Shown piece after piece: positions 22,301-39,700 of a DNA stretch of 64,000 bases. The notes under the pieces were generated by a model. That model saw nothing but the letters and a program-made list of their open reading frames with translations, ran no database searches and was not told where the DNA came from. Source of the DNA: Axinella damicornis (Eukaryota; Porifera; Demospongiae; Axinellida; Axinellidae); contig OZ007511.1 in NCBI GenBank assembly GCA_963931865.1, forward strand, positions 13,572,189 to 13,636,188. The letters run 5' to 3'. Made by a program: the position numbers and the translations under genes. Within the stretch, counting starts at the first letter, position 1. The number at the start of each line of letters is the position of its first letter.

Positions 22301-22667
22301 AAATAAGTAAACATCAGTACTTGGTTGAGACAATGGGACGTCCAGATGTTGCAGTGCTGGAACCGGATATTCCAGGTTGATTTCGCGGATAAAACCTTCA
22401 TGAATCGCCACACAAACACGAAACTCGCGAAAAATAAACCCGCAATACAGTAGGTAGTCAATGAGTGAGCATCCACCACCTACTTTCAGACCCACGTTCA
22501 AATTATGTGCTAAACTCCCTCACCTGCATAGCCTTGATGACTTGCAGGTTGGGCACCGTCTTGATCTCATCATGTTCTGGTGCATTGAAGTCCTTTTTGG
22601 CCACTAAGACGCCCTCCTTGAAGAGGTTCTCGTAAATTAACTTCCTGTTCTTCTTCGGAATTAACAT
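19391..22667 (-). CDS. RPS10: Small ribosomal subunit protein eS10
   Basis: eS10 is a 40S ribosomal protein at the beak/mRNA-entry side of the small subunit. Coding exons on the minus strand are 22667-22524, 22040-21968, 21076-20975 and 19566-19391 (stop TGA). They join in phase to 164 residues, against 165 in human. The N-terminus MLIPKKNR, the block [14 protein letters not shown], then [12 protein letters not shown] and the C-terminal [10 protein letters not shown] are diagnostic. The second intron appears to start with GC (GAAG/GCAAGT): that placement gives the conserved TNEGIQ join, whereas the nearby GTGAAA would not. Introns hold a 25-bp minisatellite (21130-21485), a copy of the CACTCCTGGTAG element and an inverted-repeat element (19646-20172). 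The gene is head-to-head with PACSIN. Confidence 0.95.
19646..20172. mobile_element. Inverted-repeat element in RPS10 intron 3
   Basis: The left end (ACAGTATTTCCGCGATCAAATGCCA) is nearly the complement of the right end (TGGCGTTTGATTGTGGAAATACGGT). Internal copies of GGCTACTATTCGAGGG and GGCTATTATTCGAGGG lie near each end. The unit is about 525 bp with no convincing ORF. Confidence 0.75.
21130..21485. repeat. 25-bp minisatellite in RPS10 intron 2
   Basis: About 14 copies of the unit CACTTCCTGGTAGCCGCATTGCAAC. The unit resembles the terminus of the CACTCCTGGTAG element that follows it (about 21485-21870), as if the terminal sequence had been amplified. Confidence 0.9.
21485..21872 (+). mobile_element. 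CACTCCTGGTAG-family element, RPS10 intron copy
   Basis: It shares with the copies at 47690-49850 and 52585-53122 two related half-units, each with a GCAATGGC(A/G)GCC start, a GGTGAGTTTCA donor-like motif and a GATCA..GTGTGGTCAGAATCTT block. It ends ...CCGCTACCAGGAGTGTAAT. No transposase was seen. Confidence 0.7.
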
Positions 22668-23352
22668 CCTGCGAGAGGTGGAACACCTTTCGTAACTACT
22701 TCAATAACAAAATAACTCACACAAGACCTCAAAGATAGACAATTCGAAGAGATAGAGGCTTTCTCTGCTGCAAATCTCATCAGATTTCTTCACGCCCTAC
22801 ATACCTTACTGTTCCTGTACGCACAGGAAACTGGAAAAGGGTAGGCGCACGTGGCGTTTCTGAATGTGCGCATGCGCGATTCGAAGCCAAACAAACTTAT
22901 TCAGTTTCCAAGCGACACGCCCCCTTTGTTGTCCGCTTTGTGCATGCTAATTTTAGCAACCGTTGCAGGCAAAGGAGAAAAGCCGGTGTTTCGTTATTAC
23001 AGGTACAGGTCGACCGTGCAAGTCGAACACCTTCAAAAGAGATTGATAATCTACCTACCCCCGTAAAAAGTCCTCAGGTCTCGTCTCTCTAGGTATGAAG
23101 TAGACCACAGACGGGACTTGACTGTGTGAGTGAGGTTTTGTATATTGTGCGGTCTAGACTGTCCGTCTGTGGTCTGGACTCACATAATTTTGTAATGATA
23201 CGTACATAACCTATAGCCCCAATTTCAAGCAGTTTACTTTGCAACATGTACACAATTGGAGAGCAAATCCAGTTTTACTCGTAGGCCTATTCATCATTGA
23301 TGCAACAGTCACGGTGCTTTACTTTCGTTTATACAGGAACTGTACGGTAGCC
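22668..23352. promoter_or_regulatory. Shared upstream region of RPS10 (-) and PACSIN (+)
   Basis: This 685-bp interval separates the two divergent start codons. On the minus strand CTCTCGCAG directly precedes the RPS10 ATG and could be the acceptor of an untranslated first exon. An imperfect inverted pair of GTAGACCACAGACGGGACTTGACTG type lies at about 23098-23178. No coding exon was found. Confidence 0.4.
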
Positions 23353-30948
<7,596 letters not shown>

Positions 30949-31801
30949 AGACCATTCTTGATGTCGAGAGTACGTCTCCGGAGTCTACTTTTGATAATAA
31001 TTATTTATTGTAATAGAGAAATACAGTACTGCTGTGAGCACATACACTTCTGTGTAACACCTTATTTTTGACTTGACCAAGTATAAAGTCCTCCATTGTT
31101 TCATCTTCACTGTACGTTCCCTAGACTTCAGAGAGCTAGTCACCATGATCTGTCATTGTATGGACCTGTGTTTCCTGTCTCATCACTGACACACACCTGC
31201 ACATGAGCTGACCATCTCTTATTTTGTTCTGATCGAGTCTCTTAATTCTTGTTTGCAAGACTATAATATTATGCATAGCAATCTATGGTGGAAAGATAAT
31301 ACTCTCCACTAAGGAAACAGCACCAGCTATAGCTGTCGTGCATGGTCTCCCATAAGCTGGCTCGTATGATGGGGGGCTGTTGCACATCACCATACATGAG
31401 CTGACTATCCTCTTCGTACTGAGTCCCGTTACTGAATATTGTTTGCAAGACTACATGTATCTGAGCAATCTCGGGCTGGATTGATAATCAAAGGACCGAT
31501 CATCTCCATGCAACAAAGTAAACATAGGACAGTGGTATACCTCACTTGAAACTATCTCCCATCTAACCTTGAGCGTCCCCACCACCAGTTGCTGAGTGTG
31601 TACTGTCTCTCGTGTGCCATGCACACGTCATGCAGTGATCAGAGCTGTGATCGGAATGCCATCAAGAGACGAGAGCTGGAGGGGCTCTCAATGAGAAAGC
31701 CCAGGGAGGTATTCATCACCTTGGAACACAACAGTCATTAATAAGACTGTTGACATTGACACATATGATACAAACACACTGGTACAAACATTTCTCAATA
31801 G
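30949..31801. other. Convergent 3' regions of PACSIN and ETFRF1
   Basis: It contains a diverged tandem duplication: CATGAGCTGAC(C/T)AT... TGTTTGCAAGACTA segments recur at about 31200-31280 and 31393-31460. A plus-strand open frame at about 31589-31739, preceded by an acceptor-like CCACCACCAG and Cys-rich at its start, has no recognisable family and is not called as a gene. Confidence 0.45.
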
Positions 31802-33051
31802 TTAGTCATAATACCTCCTCTTCAGTGTTCTGTACTTCTTCAGCTTGTACAAGGCCTCTATCTCCTTGGTAACATAGTTCCCTCTGTCTATGAGTTCTCT
31901 TATCTTCTGTGGGTCCGTCTCCTTGCCGTTCTTGCGGAAGACATTCTTGGTTCTTGTGCAGAAGTAGTCGTACCCCTGAGGCCACTCACGACCCAGATAC
32001 AGGAGCTACAGGAGGTGGGTATGAGACTTCGTGAGGTACTGATGTGCATAATTATGTACAAGTTAGCGTCAAGATGTAGTCATTCCAACAATCACCATAC
32101 ACCCGTGATCGGCAGTCATGGATTGCCAAATTGTTGTGCTCACGTGAGAGCAATAAATCCAATGTGACTCTCTACCGTGAATCGATAATGAGAGCAGGGG
32201 GGCTGGCTGAATGTCCCCTCTGAAGGACACAAAAGTTATCAAATTTTGGGATAGGGCTGCAGTACACCTTGAAAGAGGAAACAAAATGCTCTTGCATGTA
32301 TGGCAGGGCTAGAACCTGGGAGCTCTAGATCCATAGTAGTGTTCCACCGATACCAATTTTACCGATAGGGTATAATGTGAAATAGCCGATACCAATACCA
32401 ATACCACTGTGCATCAAATACCTTGAAAAGCTGTCTTCCCTCACATTAGCATTCACATAGAAATGCTCCAAAAACTCTCTTAACTTGCCTGGCCATTGCT
32501 GATTGCTCAAGCAAGCACTCATGTCATAGGGCATCAGTACAACAGAGTACCAGTAGCCGATACCCGATACCTCGCCTCTGGCTGGTATTGGGACCGAAAC
32601 TCTAATCCACAGTCCACTTCAACTACTAGGCAACCAACCAACCTCTTGCAGTCTCACCGGGCACGGGGAATTCTATTATCCACAGTCTCACCTACTTATG
32701 TAAATGAATCTACCATCTAATTATCCACACCGAATAAAATTCCTTGGTTACATCAAAAGGGTCGGTCACATGCCCAGACCCTTCCTCTCCCTCCTCTCTG
32801 TCAGACGTTGTCTGGGAAGAAGGCTAGTTTGTGTGCACATACGAAGTGTTGGAGGTGGAGAGGGGAAGCGTCTCTCAAACTATACATGGATCCCAAGCAT
32901 GCAGTGGCTATGTTTTGATCTTCCTGATCATGATCTACTAAGCAGTGCCCTGCATGCCTTTTAATCCAGATAGAGTAGGGGATGATATGCAGCTGCAAGA
33001 CAGGCCCACCTGTTTGAAGAGACGTAAAACTTCTCTTCTAGTACCAGACAT
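31802..33051 (-). CDS. ETFRF1: Electron transfer flavoprotein regulatory factor 1 (LYRM5)
   Basis: ETFRF1/LYRM5 is a small mitochondrial LYR-motif protein that binds electron transfer flavoprotein. Two coding exons are read: 33051-33010 ([14 protein letters not shown]) and 32005-31802 (stop TAA), joined in phase 0 through a GTGGGC donor and a CTCCTGTAG acceptor, giving 81 residues. Diagnostic blocks are [40 protein letters not shown] and the terminal RRYYD, which parallel human LYRM5. The LYR-type motif reads LFK. The 1.0-kb intron holds a repeat with CCGATACC motifs at both ends (about 32335-32580). The start lies 125 bp from the oppositely oriented ATP5IF1 start. Confidence 0.9.
32335..32580. 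repeat. CCGATACC inverted-repeat element in ETFRF1 intron
   Basis: ATACCAATTTTACCGATAGG, GCCGATACCAATACC and, at the far end, GTAGCCGATACCCGATACC give clustered GATACC motifs. A similar GGTATCGGTATCGGGCCTAT stretch occurs near 12888. It could be a small transposon or satellite fragment. Confidence 0.4.
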
Positions 33052-33176
33052 CACATTAGGACGCCAAGCTTGGATTTGTTTACTTCAATTTTGCCAAGAT
33101 CTGTCAGTCTTACGTATAATTAGAGTATGAACCTGACTGGTCAAAGTGCAAAGTTCAACAACTCGACCTTACCACC
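33052..33176. promoter_or_regulatory. Bidirectional promoter interval of ETFRF1 and ATP5IF1
   Basis: Only 125 bp separate the two divergent start codons, and both products act in mitochondria. No TATA box is obvious. The ATP5IF1 start is in a strong context (ACCACCATGG). Confidence 0.6.
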
Positions 33177-34192
33177 ATGGCTCTCAGGGTGCGACTGCAG
33201 CTATTGGCGCGGCCCTCACGGCTCTGCTATGCTGCCAGGAGGTACAACTCGGATGAGCGAACTGTAAGTGCCAAGATTATCCCTTTTTGACAATTCTATG
33301 ATGTAGTTTTTTCTCTCTCTCTCAACAGGGTACACCTGGTTCAATTCGGTGAGTTAATGAGCTCACTGTGCCGTGTGCGATGGGGTAGTCACTCCAATAC
33401 AAATACACACACCAAGGGGAGGTCACTCCAATATCAATACAAATACACACACCAAGGGGAGGTCACTACAATAAGCACCACAGTCACAGCTGCAACCGCG
33501 CTTGGTCAACCCGTCGCTAGTATATTATCGCAAAGTCAACAGACAAAGCCCCAAGATCGGCGTGGTCAACAGTCAAAGCCTCGAAAATCAGCACAGTCAA
33601 CGGTCAAGCCACGCAAAATAGAGGTCAATGTTTTGTCCCGCGGTCGCAGCTCTGACTGCAGAGTCTAAGGGCGCAACCTCCCCTTGCACATGTACATGTA
33701 CACTAAGCCTCTCATGGCCACACCTGCAGTCGTGGCCACACCCACAGTCTCGTAGCCACGCCCACTTCCACTGAGCGAGTGTGGCCACTCAAGACCGGAG
33801 TGGATATTGCTGTGCATTCCCCAGTGTGTTGGATGGACAAGTGGGAAATGTGCATATTATAGTCCATGACCGAAGCCTTGAAAATCTGTGCAGCAAGTGG
33901 CCGAAGCCATGAAAATTACTGGTCTCTTGTCTGTGCATGTGGTCTCAGTTCGAGTTGGAAAAATCACAATATGCCAAAGTATCAATTCTGTTGCCCACGG
34001 CTACCTCCTCTCACATTCGTGAATAACGTGTCATACACAGTGTTGTTCTGAATCAATGGAAGTAATAGATGGCAAGAATCGTAGCCTTGTACCCAGGTCT
34101 TGTCATCCCAGTGTTTGCTGCTTGCAGAACTAACGCGTGATAAAACATTTCGTGTGCAGTGAAGCACCTGGATGTTGGGTGGAGGTGTGTGT

Positions 34193-34223
<31 letters not shown>

Positions 34224-35439
34224 GGGGACAGCAAGTAAATGAGTGCACTACCAATTGCACCATGGAGTGACTGAACAGTTGACATCAGGCAGTCTTGGTG
34301 ACATTTCTCGGGTTCAGAAAGCCACCCCACAGCTGTACAGAAGGAATGTGTTGCTCCTCCGCACGTCCACCCAATGTCCTGGTAGCCACTGCACATGATG
34401 AGTTTTACCAGGCCTTCCCCCACATTGAAGTTAGTACTGCAAGCGACAAATGCTGGGGTGGTGTGAGGCTAACCAGAATTGTAGATTCTGTCTTACTTCA
34501 GGCTACCACTGCAGTCAACTGAGCAGAAATTTCCTGGATGATAGATTTAGACTATGCTGAGTGTCTGTGAAGTGTTCTCGTGTGAACGTCTTTGTTTCAT
34601 ACAAAGTTAACAGAGATAGTGACTGATTAATATTAATAATAACTACCTTTGGCCCTTACTGCTACTGCCAGGGAGGTGGTGGCCTGTATGTGAGTGGCTC
34701 ACTCTGGTTGTAATCAACTCTTGCAATCACTGCAGGCAGGCTGGAGGTGCGTTCAGCAAGAAAGAACAGGCTCAGGAAGACCAGTACTTTTACAATCTGG
34801 TAAGTTAGAGTACAAGTTATCCTTACGCATTCCATTCTCAGCCCATTCCCGGCCCGTTCCTGGCTCATTCCTGGCCCATTCCCATCCCATTCCCTGCCCA
34901 TTCCCAACCCATTCCTGGCCCATTCCCAGCCCATTCCCGGTCCATTCCCGTCCCATCCCAGCCCATTCCTGGCCCATTCCCGGTCCATTTCCGTCCCATC
35001 CCAGCCCATTCCTGGCCCATTCCCGGCCCATTCCCGGCCCATTCCCGGTCCATTCCCGTCCCATCCCAGCCCATTCCTGGCCCATTCCCGGTCCATTCCT
35101 GGCCCATTACCAGCCCATTCCGGCCGGGTCCATTTCCACCTCAAGCTATTGGCTGTTTGCAGCTGTGTTTTACATTCTGATCACGACTGGAGATGGGAAT
35201 GTACCTTTCACAATGAGATTGATGCTCTGTGAGAGATCCATGAGTGAGTGAGTGAGCATTGGTCTCCATTTCAGGAGAAACAGAAGCTTGCCATGATGAG
35301 GGAGGAGGCTTCCAAACACCACGAGGAGGAGATAGACCACCATGAGGACGCCATCGAGGAGCTGGAGGAACAGATCCGTCATCACAAGGAGAAGATCCGG
35401 AGGCATAAGGTCAAGCTGGATGAGCATGACGATGACTGA
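33177..35439 (+). CDS. ATP5IF1: ATP synthase inhibitory factor IF1
   Basis: IF1 binds mitochondrial F1-ATPase and blocks ATP hydrolysis when the membrane potential falls. Coding exons are 33177-33263, a 20-nt exon 33329-33348, 34736-34799 and 35275-35439 (stop TGA); phases chain to 111 residues, near the 106 of human IF1. The N-terminus (MALRVRLQLLARPSRLCYAARR) is a typical Arg-rich mitochondrial presequence. The inhibitory core follows as GTPGSIR/QAGGAFSKKEQ, then the long His/Glu coiled coil (KHHEEEIDHHEDAIEELEEQ) that mediates pH-dependent oligomerisation. Intron 2 contains the CAAGGGG TIR element and a local repeat tract; intron 3 contains a minisatellite. A frameshifted partial copy lies at 44064-44789. 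Confidence 0.93.
33413..33686. mobile_element. CAAGGGG TIR element, second copy
   Basis: It begins CAAGGGGAGGTCACT and ends ...GCAACCTCCCCTTG, with the inner right segment GCGGTCGCAGCTCTGACTGC shared with the element at 12160-12436. The interior has repeated GTCAAC / GGTCAA motifs. The left end is itself tandemly repeated (about 33383-33450). It lies in ATP5IF1 intron 2. Confidence 0.7.
34180..34228. repeat. (GT)n-(G)n tract
   Basis: A GT run followed by a run of about 25 G residues; the equivalent tract is at 43520-43576 in the duplicated block. Confidence 0.9.
34855..35125. repeat. CCCATTCCTGGC minisatellite in ATP5IF1 intron 3
   Basis: Many copies of short units of CCCATTCCTGGC and CCCATTCCCGG(C/T) type. 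The duplicate locus carries a differently arranged array at 44165-44495. Confidence 0.9.
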
Positions 35440-36776
35440 AACAGACAGTAGTGTAGCATGCTATTAGTAACTGTTGCTATAGTTCTCTGGCTCCTGTATG
35501 ATACTGCTTGTGCATCCAGTTCTGGTATAGTTGAAGAATCTCATCACAGGAGATCTCTGCAGATCGTTGACTTGTGAGGTACTAGCCTCACTCCCAGGCA
35601 CTCAGTACGGGCCACCTTAATCTCGTACCCAGGCCCCGTCCCACCCAGTACGAGGTTAGGGCTGGGAAGGAGGCTGTTTAGGTACATGTCGCTAGTTAAA
35701 TGGATATTGCTGCTGGAGACTGTACTACACCAGCATGCAGATCCGTGCATGGGTTGCCATGGTAAGTCTGACGTACAACTACATGTATACACTAGAGTGT
35801 GTTAGCCTTGCTAATTCATGTCAATACCATCTTCCATATGGAGGTCAACTACTTCAACTCCATGGGCATTGCAGTATAACACTCTCCCGTTGTACAACCC
35901 ATTGCTCACTTTTATTGCAGAACTTCATCACATATCTTGTTCTTTAGACATGCTACTGGTGGCTGTATACCCTGCGAGGGTGGGCCAACATATAACAAGC
36001 TCATGGCAGATATTCAGAGCCTCGCACTGTAAGCAATGCTGGAAGGCTATTTGCTGTACATGTAGCTAAAAGTTATGGTAGCTGTGTGATATGGCTGGTT
36101 GTGCAAGCGTATACAGAACACACTTGAACACACTTGCTGATGACCATAAATTGAGGCAACAGTGTTAGCTCTTGGGAAAGCCATGCACCTCATTGTGCTG
36201 AATGAAGTTATTACTTCACACTCAACAGCACAATTAACTTCAAGCAGCTTGTTCTTCTTAGCTGCTATGTCCATAACCTACAGCCAACCTAGCCTCATTC
36301 CCAGGCCTCCACACCCAGCTTTTGAGTACTGCAAGCAATAAAAGCTGCAGAGGTGTTGAGGCCTGTGAATGAAGCCCTAATGTACAACACCAAGGCCTAA
36401 AGGGAAGGGGCTCGATGCGCCCTAGCTTGACAACACCAATCTTGTTTCTGCTTTCAGTGCCATGGCAGCCTAGAGCAGCTTGCCATGTTCTGCAAGGACT
36501 GCACTTACATCAGGTCAACGTTACTAGCTCAATTGAAGCAAGGGCCTATATACAGAACATGCACAATATTTTGTAATCACATAAATGGAAGACCATATAC
36601 TTGTGCTGATTGATAGTCCTATCATTAGCCACACCTCACCAGTATTTTTTGTATACTAACTCATGTCATCTCAGGATACTACAAGCATGTACAGTATGTA
36701 CCAATAATAATGGTGCTGAAGCATGAAACACTCATGCCAACAGACTTAAGTAACTTGTTTACTGAGAAGTATCACT
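35440..36776. other. Intergenic region between ATP5IF1 and the minus-strand Death-RING-MATH gene
   Basis: Hairpin elements of the CCTCGTTCCCAG family lie at about 35583-35672 and 36292-36378. Stretches near 35950-36290 (TATACCCTGCGAGGGTGGGC, CTTAGCTGCTATGTCCATAA) recur near 57280-57420 and 58540-58575, showing that this flank is also duplicated. No gene was seen. Confidence 0.5.
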
Positions 36777-39700
36777 TCAGTTCGACTTTAACAATTTGGA
36801 AGCAAAGGCAGTCATTCTTGAGGTACTGACAGCTAGTTCCTTTGACTTTATCAATTCAGAAGCGAAGGATGTTGTGCTACTTGAGGAACTGACGGTTCTT
36901 AGTTGCAGTGTGACTTTAACAACTCGGAAACGAAGGCAGTCGTACTTGAGGTACTGACAATTCTTAGTGGGATTGTAGTTTAGTTCAGTGTGGGCTATGA
37001 AGGTAGAGTAGCCCCACCCACTTGGAAATCTTTCCCCTTCCATCACTCTACCAGTAACTTCATTGTCAGTAAATGGAATAGTTCTTGTGATGTGGTTGTC
37101 ATCTTCCAACTGGTTCAGCATCGCAAAACCAACATGACCTCGGAACGGCCATTTGAGGTCATCATCGAACTCTCCTCGCATCAGGGAGGCAGACACTGAC
37201 ACATGTGTGCCCTTTCCTTCACCATAGCCATTAGCACACACTCTGAGACACATCTTGTACCCCTGTGGGTGGGTGTAGAATGGTGGGGAGAACCAGTTGT
37301 CACTGTCTGTCTTGTATTGCTCAAAGCATGGCATGGTCCGTTCAGTCGGAAGCACCCCAGCCTCTGATAGTGACTCCACGGCAACAATTCGAAAGTGAAG
37401 ACAGTCGTTCTTGAGGTAATGGCAGTAGTTGGTTGGGTTGAAGTTGACGGCATTGTGGGGAATGAGGGTAGAATAGCCAAACCCACTTTTAGCTCTCTCT
37501 CCACTGGTCACTCGACTGATGATTCTGGCATCTATTGACTCACTGAAGTCAATGGTGTATCCACAGTGGTACTTATCTTGGAGTTGATTGCAGAGCTGGA
37601 TGACAACATGACCTCGGAATGGCCATTTGAGGTGGTCATCGAACTCTCCTCGCATCAGGAAGGCAAATATGGACACATGTGTGCCCTTCCCTTCACCATA
37701 GCCATTAGCAACCACACTGAGACACATCTTGTACCCCTGTGGGTGGGTGTAGAATGGTGGGGAGTACCACTCGTCACTGTCTATCTTGTATTGCTCAAAG
37801 TTAGTCATGGTCCGTTCAGTCGGAAGCACCCCAGGCTCTGATAGTGACTCCACGGCAACAATTTGAAAGCGAAGACAGTCATTCTTGAGGTACTGGCAGT
37901 TGTTGGTTGGGTTGAAGTTGAGGTCATTGTGTGGAATGAGGTCACAGCCCCGCCCACCTTTAGCTCTCTCTCCACTGGTCACTCGACTGACGATTCTGGG
38001 ATCTGTTGTCTCACTGAAGTCAATGGTGTGTCCACGGTGGTACTTGTCTTGGAGTTGATTGCAGAGCTGGATGACAACATGAACTCGGAAAGGCCATTTG
38101 AGGTGGTCATCAAACTCTCCTTGCATCAGGTAGGCAATCACTGACACATGTGTGCCCTTCCCTTCACCATAGCCATTAGTAACCACACTGAGACACATCT
38201 TGTACCCCTGTGGGTGGGTGTAGAATGGTGGGCTGTTCCACTCCCCATCACTTCTCTTCATTTCTTCATAGTTGGTCAGCGTTAGTTTGACAGGAAACTC
38301 TGTGAGTGGGCACTCCCTGCATACGTTCAAATGATGGTCTAGATCTCCCAATTCTCCTCTCCATTGACAGCCATGTTTTCTGTGCGTGCAGTAAACTTGC
38401 AGCTGCTTCAGTGAAGAGTTCAAACTTTTATTTGGAAACACTTCAAAGTTCTCTTCCCTGCAGTTCGGACAGGGGCTGTTGTCAGCTTGCAGTCGTTGAA
38501 TACATGTGTGGCAGAAGCTGGTGCCACAACAGCTAACCTGGTACGGTTCACGAAGTATTAGGTGACATATCGGACATTCCATTTGAAAAGCGCTTGGAGG
38601 TGGTTCAACAAACTCACAATCATATCCTCCAAATGTTTCTTTCGTTGTAGATGTTGCTGACTTTTCAGATGGATGACCCATTTCTGCTCCTCCCTTATGT
38701 CCCATTGTTACCTTGGTAACCAGTGTTCCCTTCTGGTGAGCAAGTTGTGGTTCCTGCAGGTATAGCAGTGTACATAGCTACAGTACCTCAATCTGATACT
38801 GGACAGGTGTTCTGCATTTGGCAAGTACACCACTAAAGATGCATCATGTAGCCAGCATGCATGCGACTATATATATGACACACTGCTGACTATTAGTATG
38901 TTTGAGGATGGAGTTGCCTACTCCTATTTCCACACCCAGTCATGTGCTGCAGTGTGTGTGGGTGTGGTGTGGTTGTATGGAAGTGGCATGTAGCAACAGT
39001 TGTGGTAAATCCATGCCCAGACTTTCTGCCTCTAGTTTTTGATGCTTTGCATTAGGAAAGAAATAGAGGGGGTAGCTGTAGCATATTTTTGATGTGTGTA
39101 TGTGGACGTTATCTGAAAAATTCCATCCGCAATTTGTCCCTTGTCTCTAGTAGCAGGATATAGAAAGCTGTGAATGCTCCTGTGTCGACCAAGTTCACCA
39201 TGCAGTTTTGATGTAGGAAGTATAATGATCGAAGATTGATCGACTGGGGGTCACCAGCCCATACTAGTCTCATGTGCAAGGCCACAGTGGTCACATACCG
39301 TATAGCGGGAAATTTTCGTACGGTGCTAATTTTCGTATAATATTATTTCATATGAAGCCTCGAGATACGAAAATAAAAACTGTGAAAATTTTAACCATCG
39401 AGATTTTAAGTCAAATTTTGATCGGGCAATCGAACACGATGAAGCGGCGAGCAAGCGATGGCGTTTTACGAAATTTTGCACCTACGAAAATATCCCTCTA
39501 TACGGTATTTCAGGGCATTGGGTGCCACACTCTTCTAATTCATACCAACTAGTATAGGTATACGTACGAGGACATCTTAACATAATATATGCTCATGAGC
39601 AACGTACAGTCTTCTCGAGGAACAGGTACACACTATTCTCCCACTGAGGTTAGGTATACATGGTATTATGATAGATACATAGGCGGTTGATATAGCAATA

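Noticed and set aside
34662..35251. ORFs of GPGMGREWAGN or HSRPIPGPF repeats
   Set aside because: Produced by the CCCATTCCTGGC minisatellite in ATP5IF1 intron 3; no coding context.
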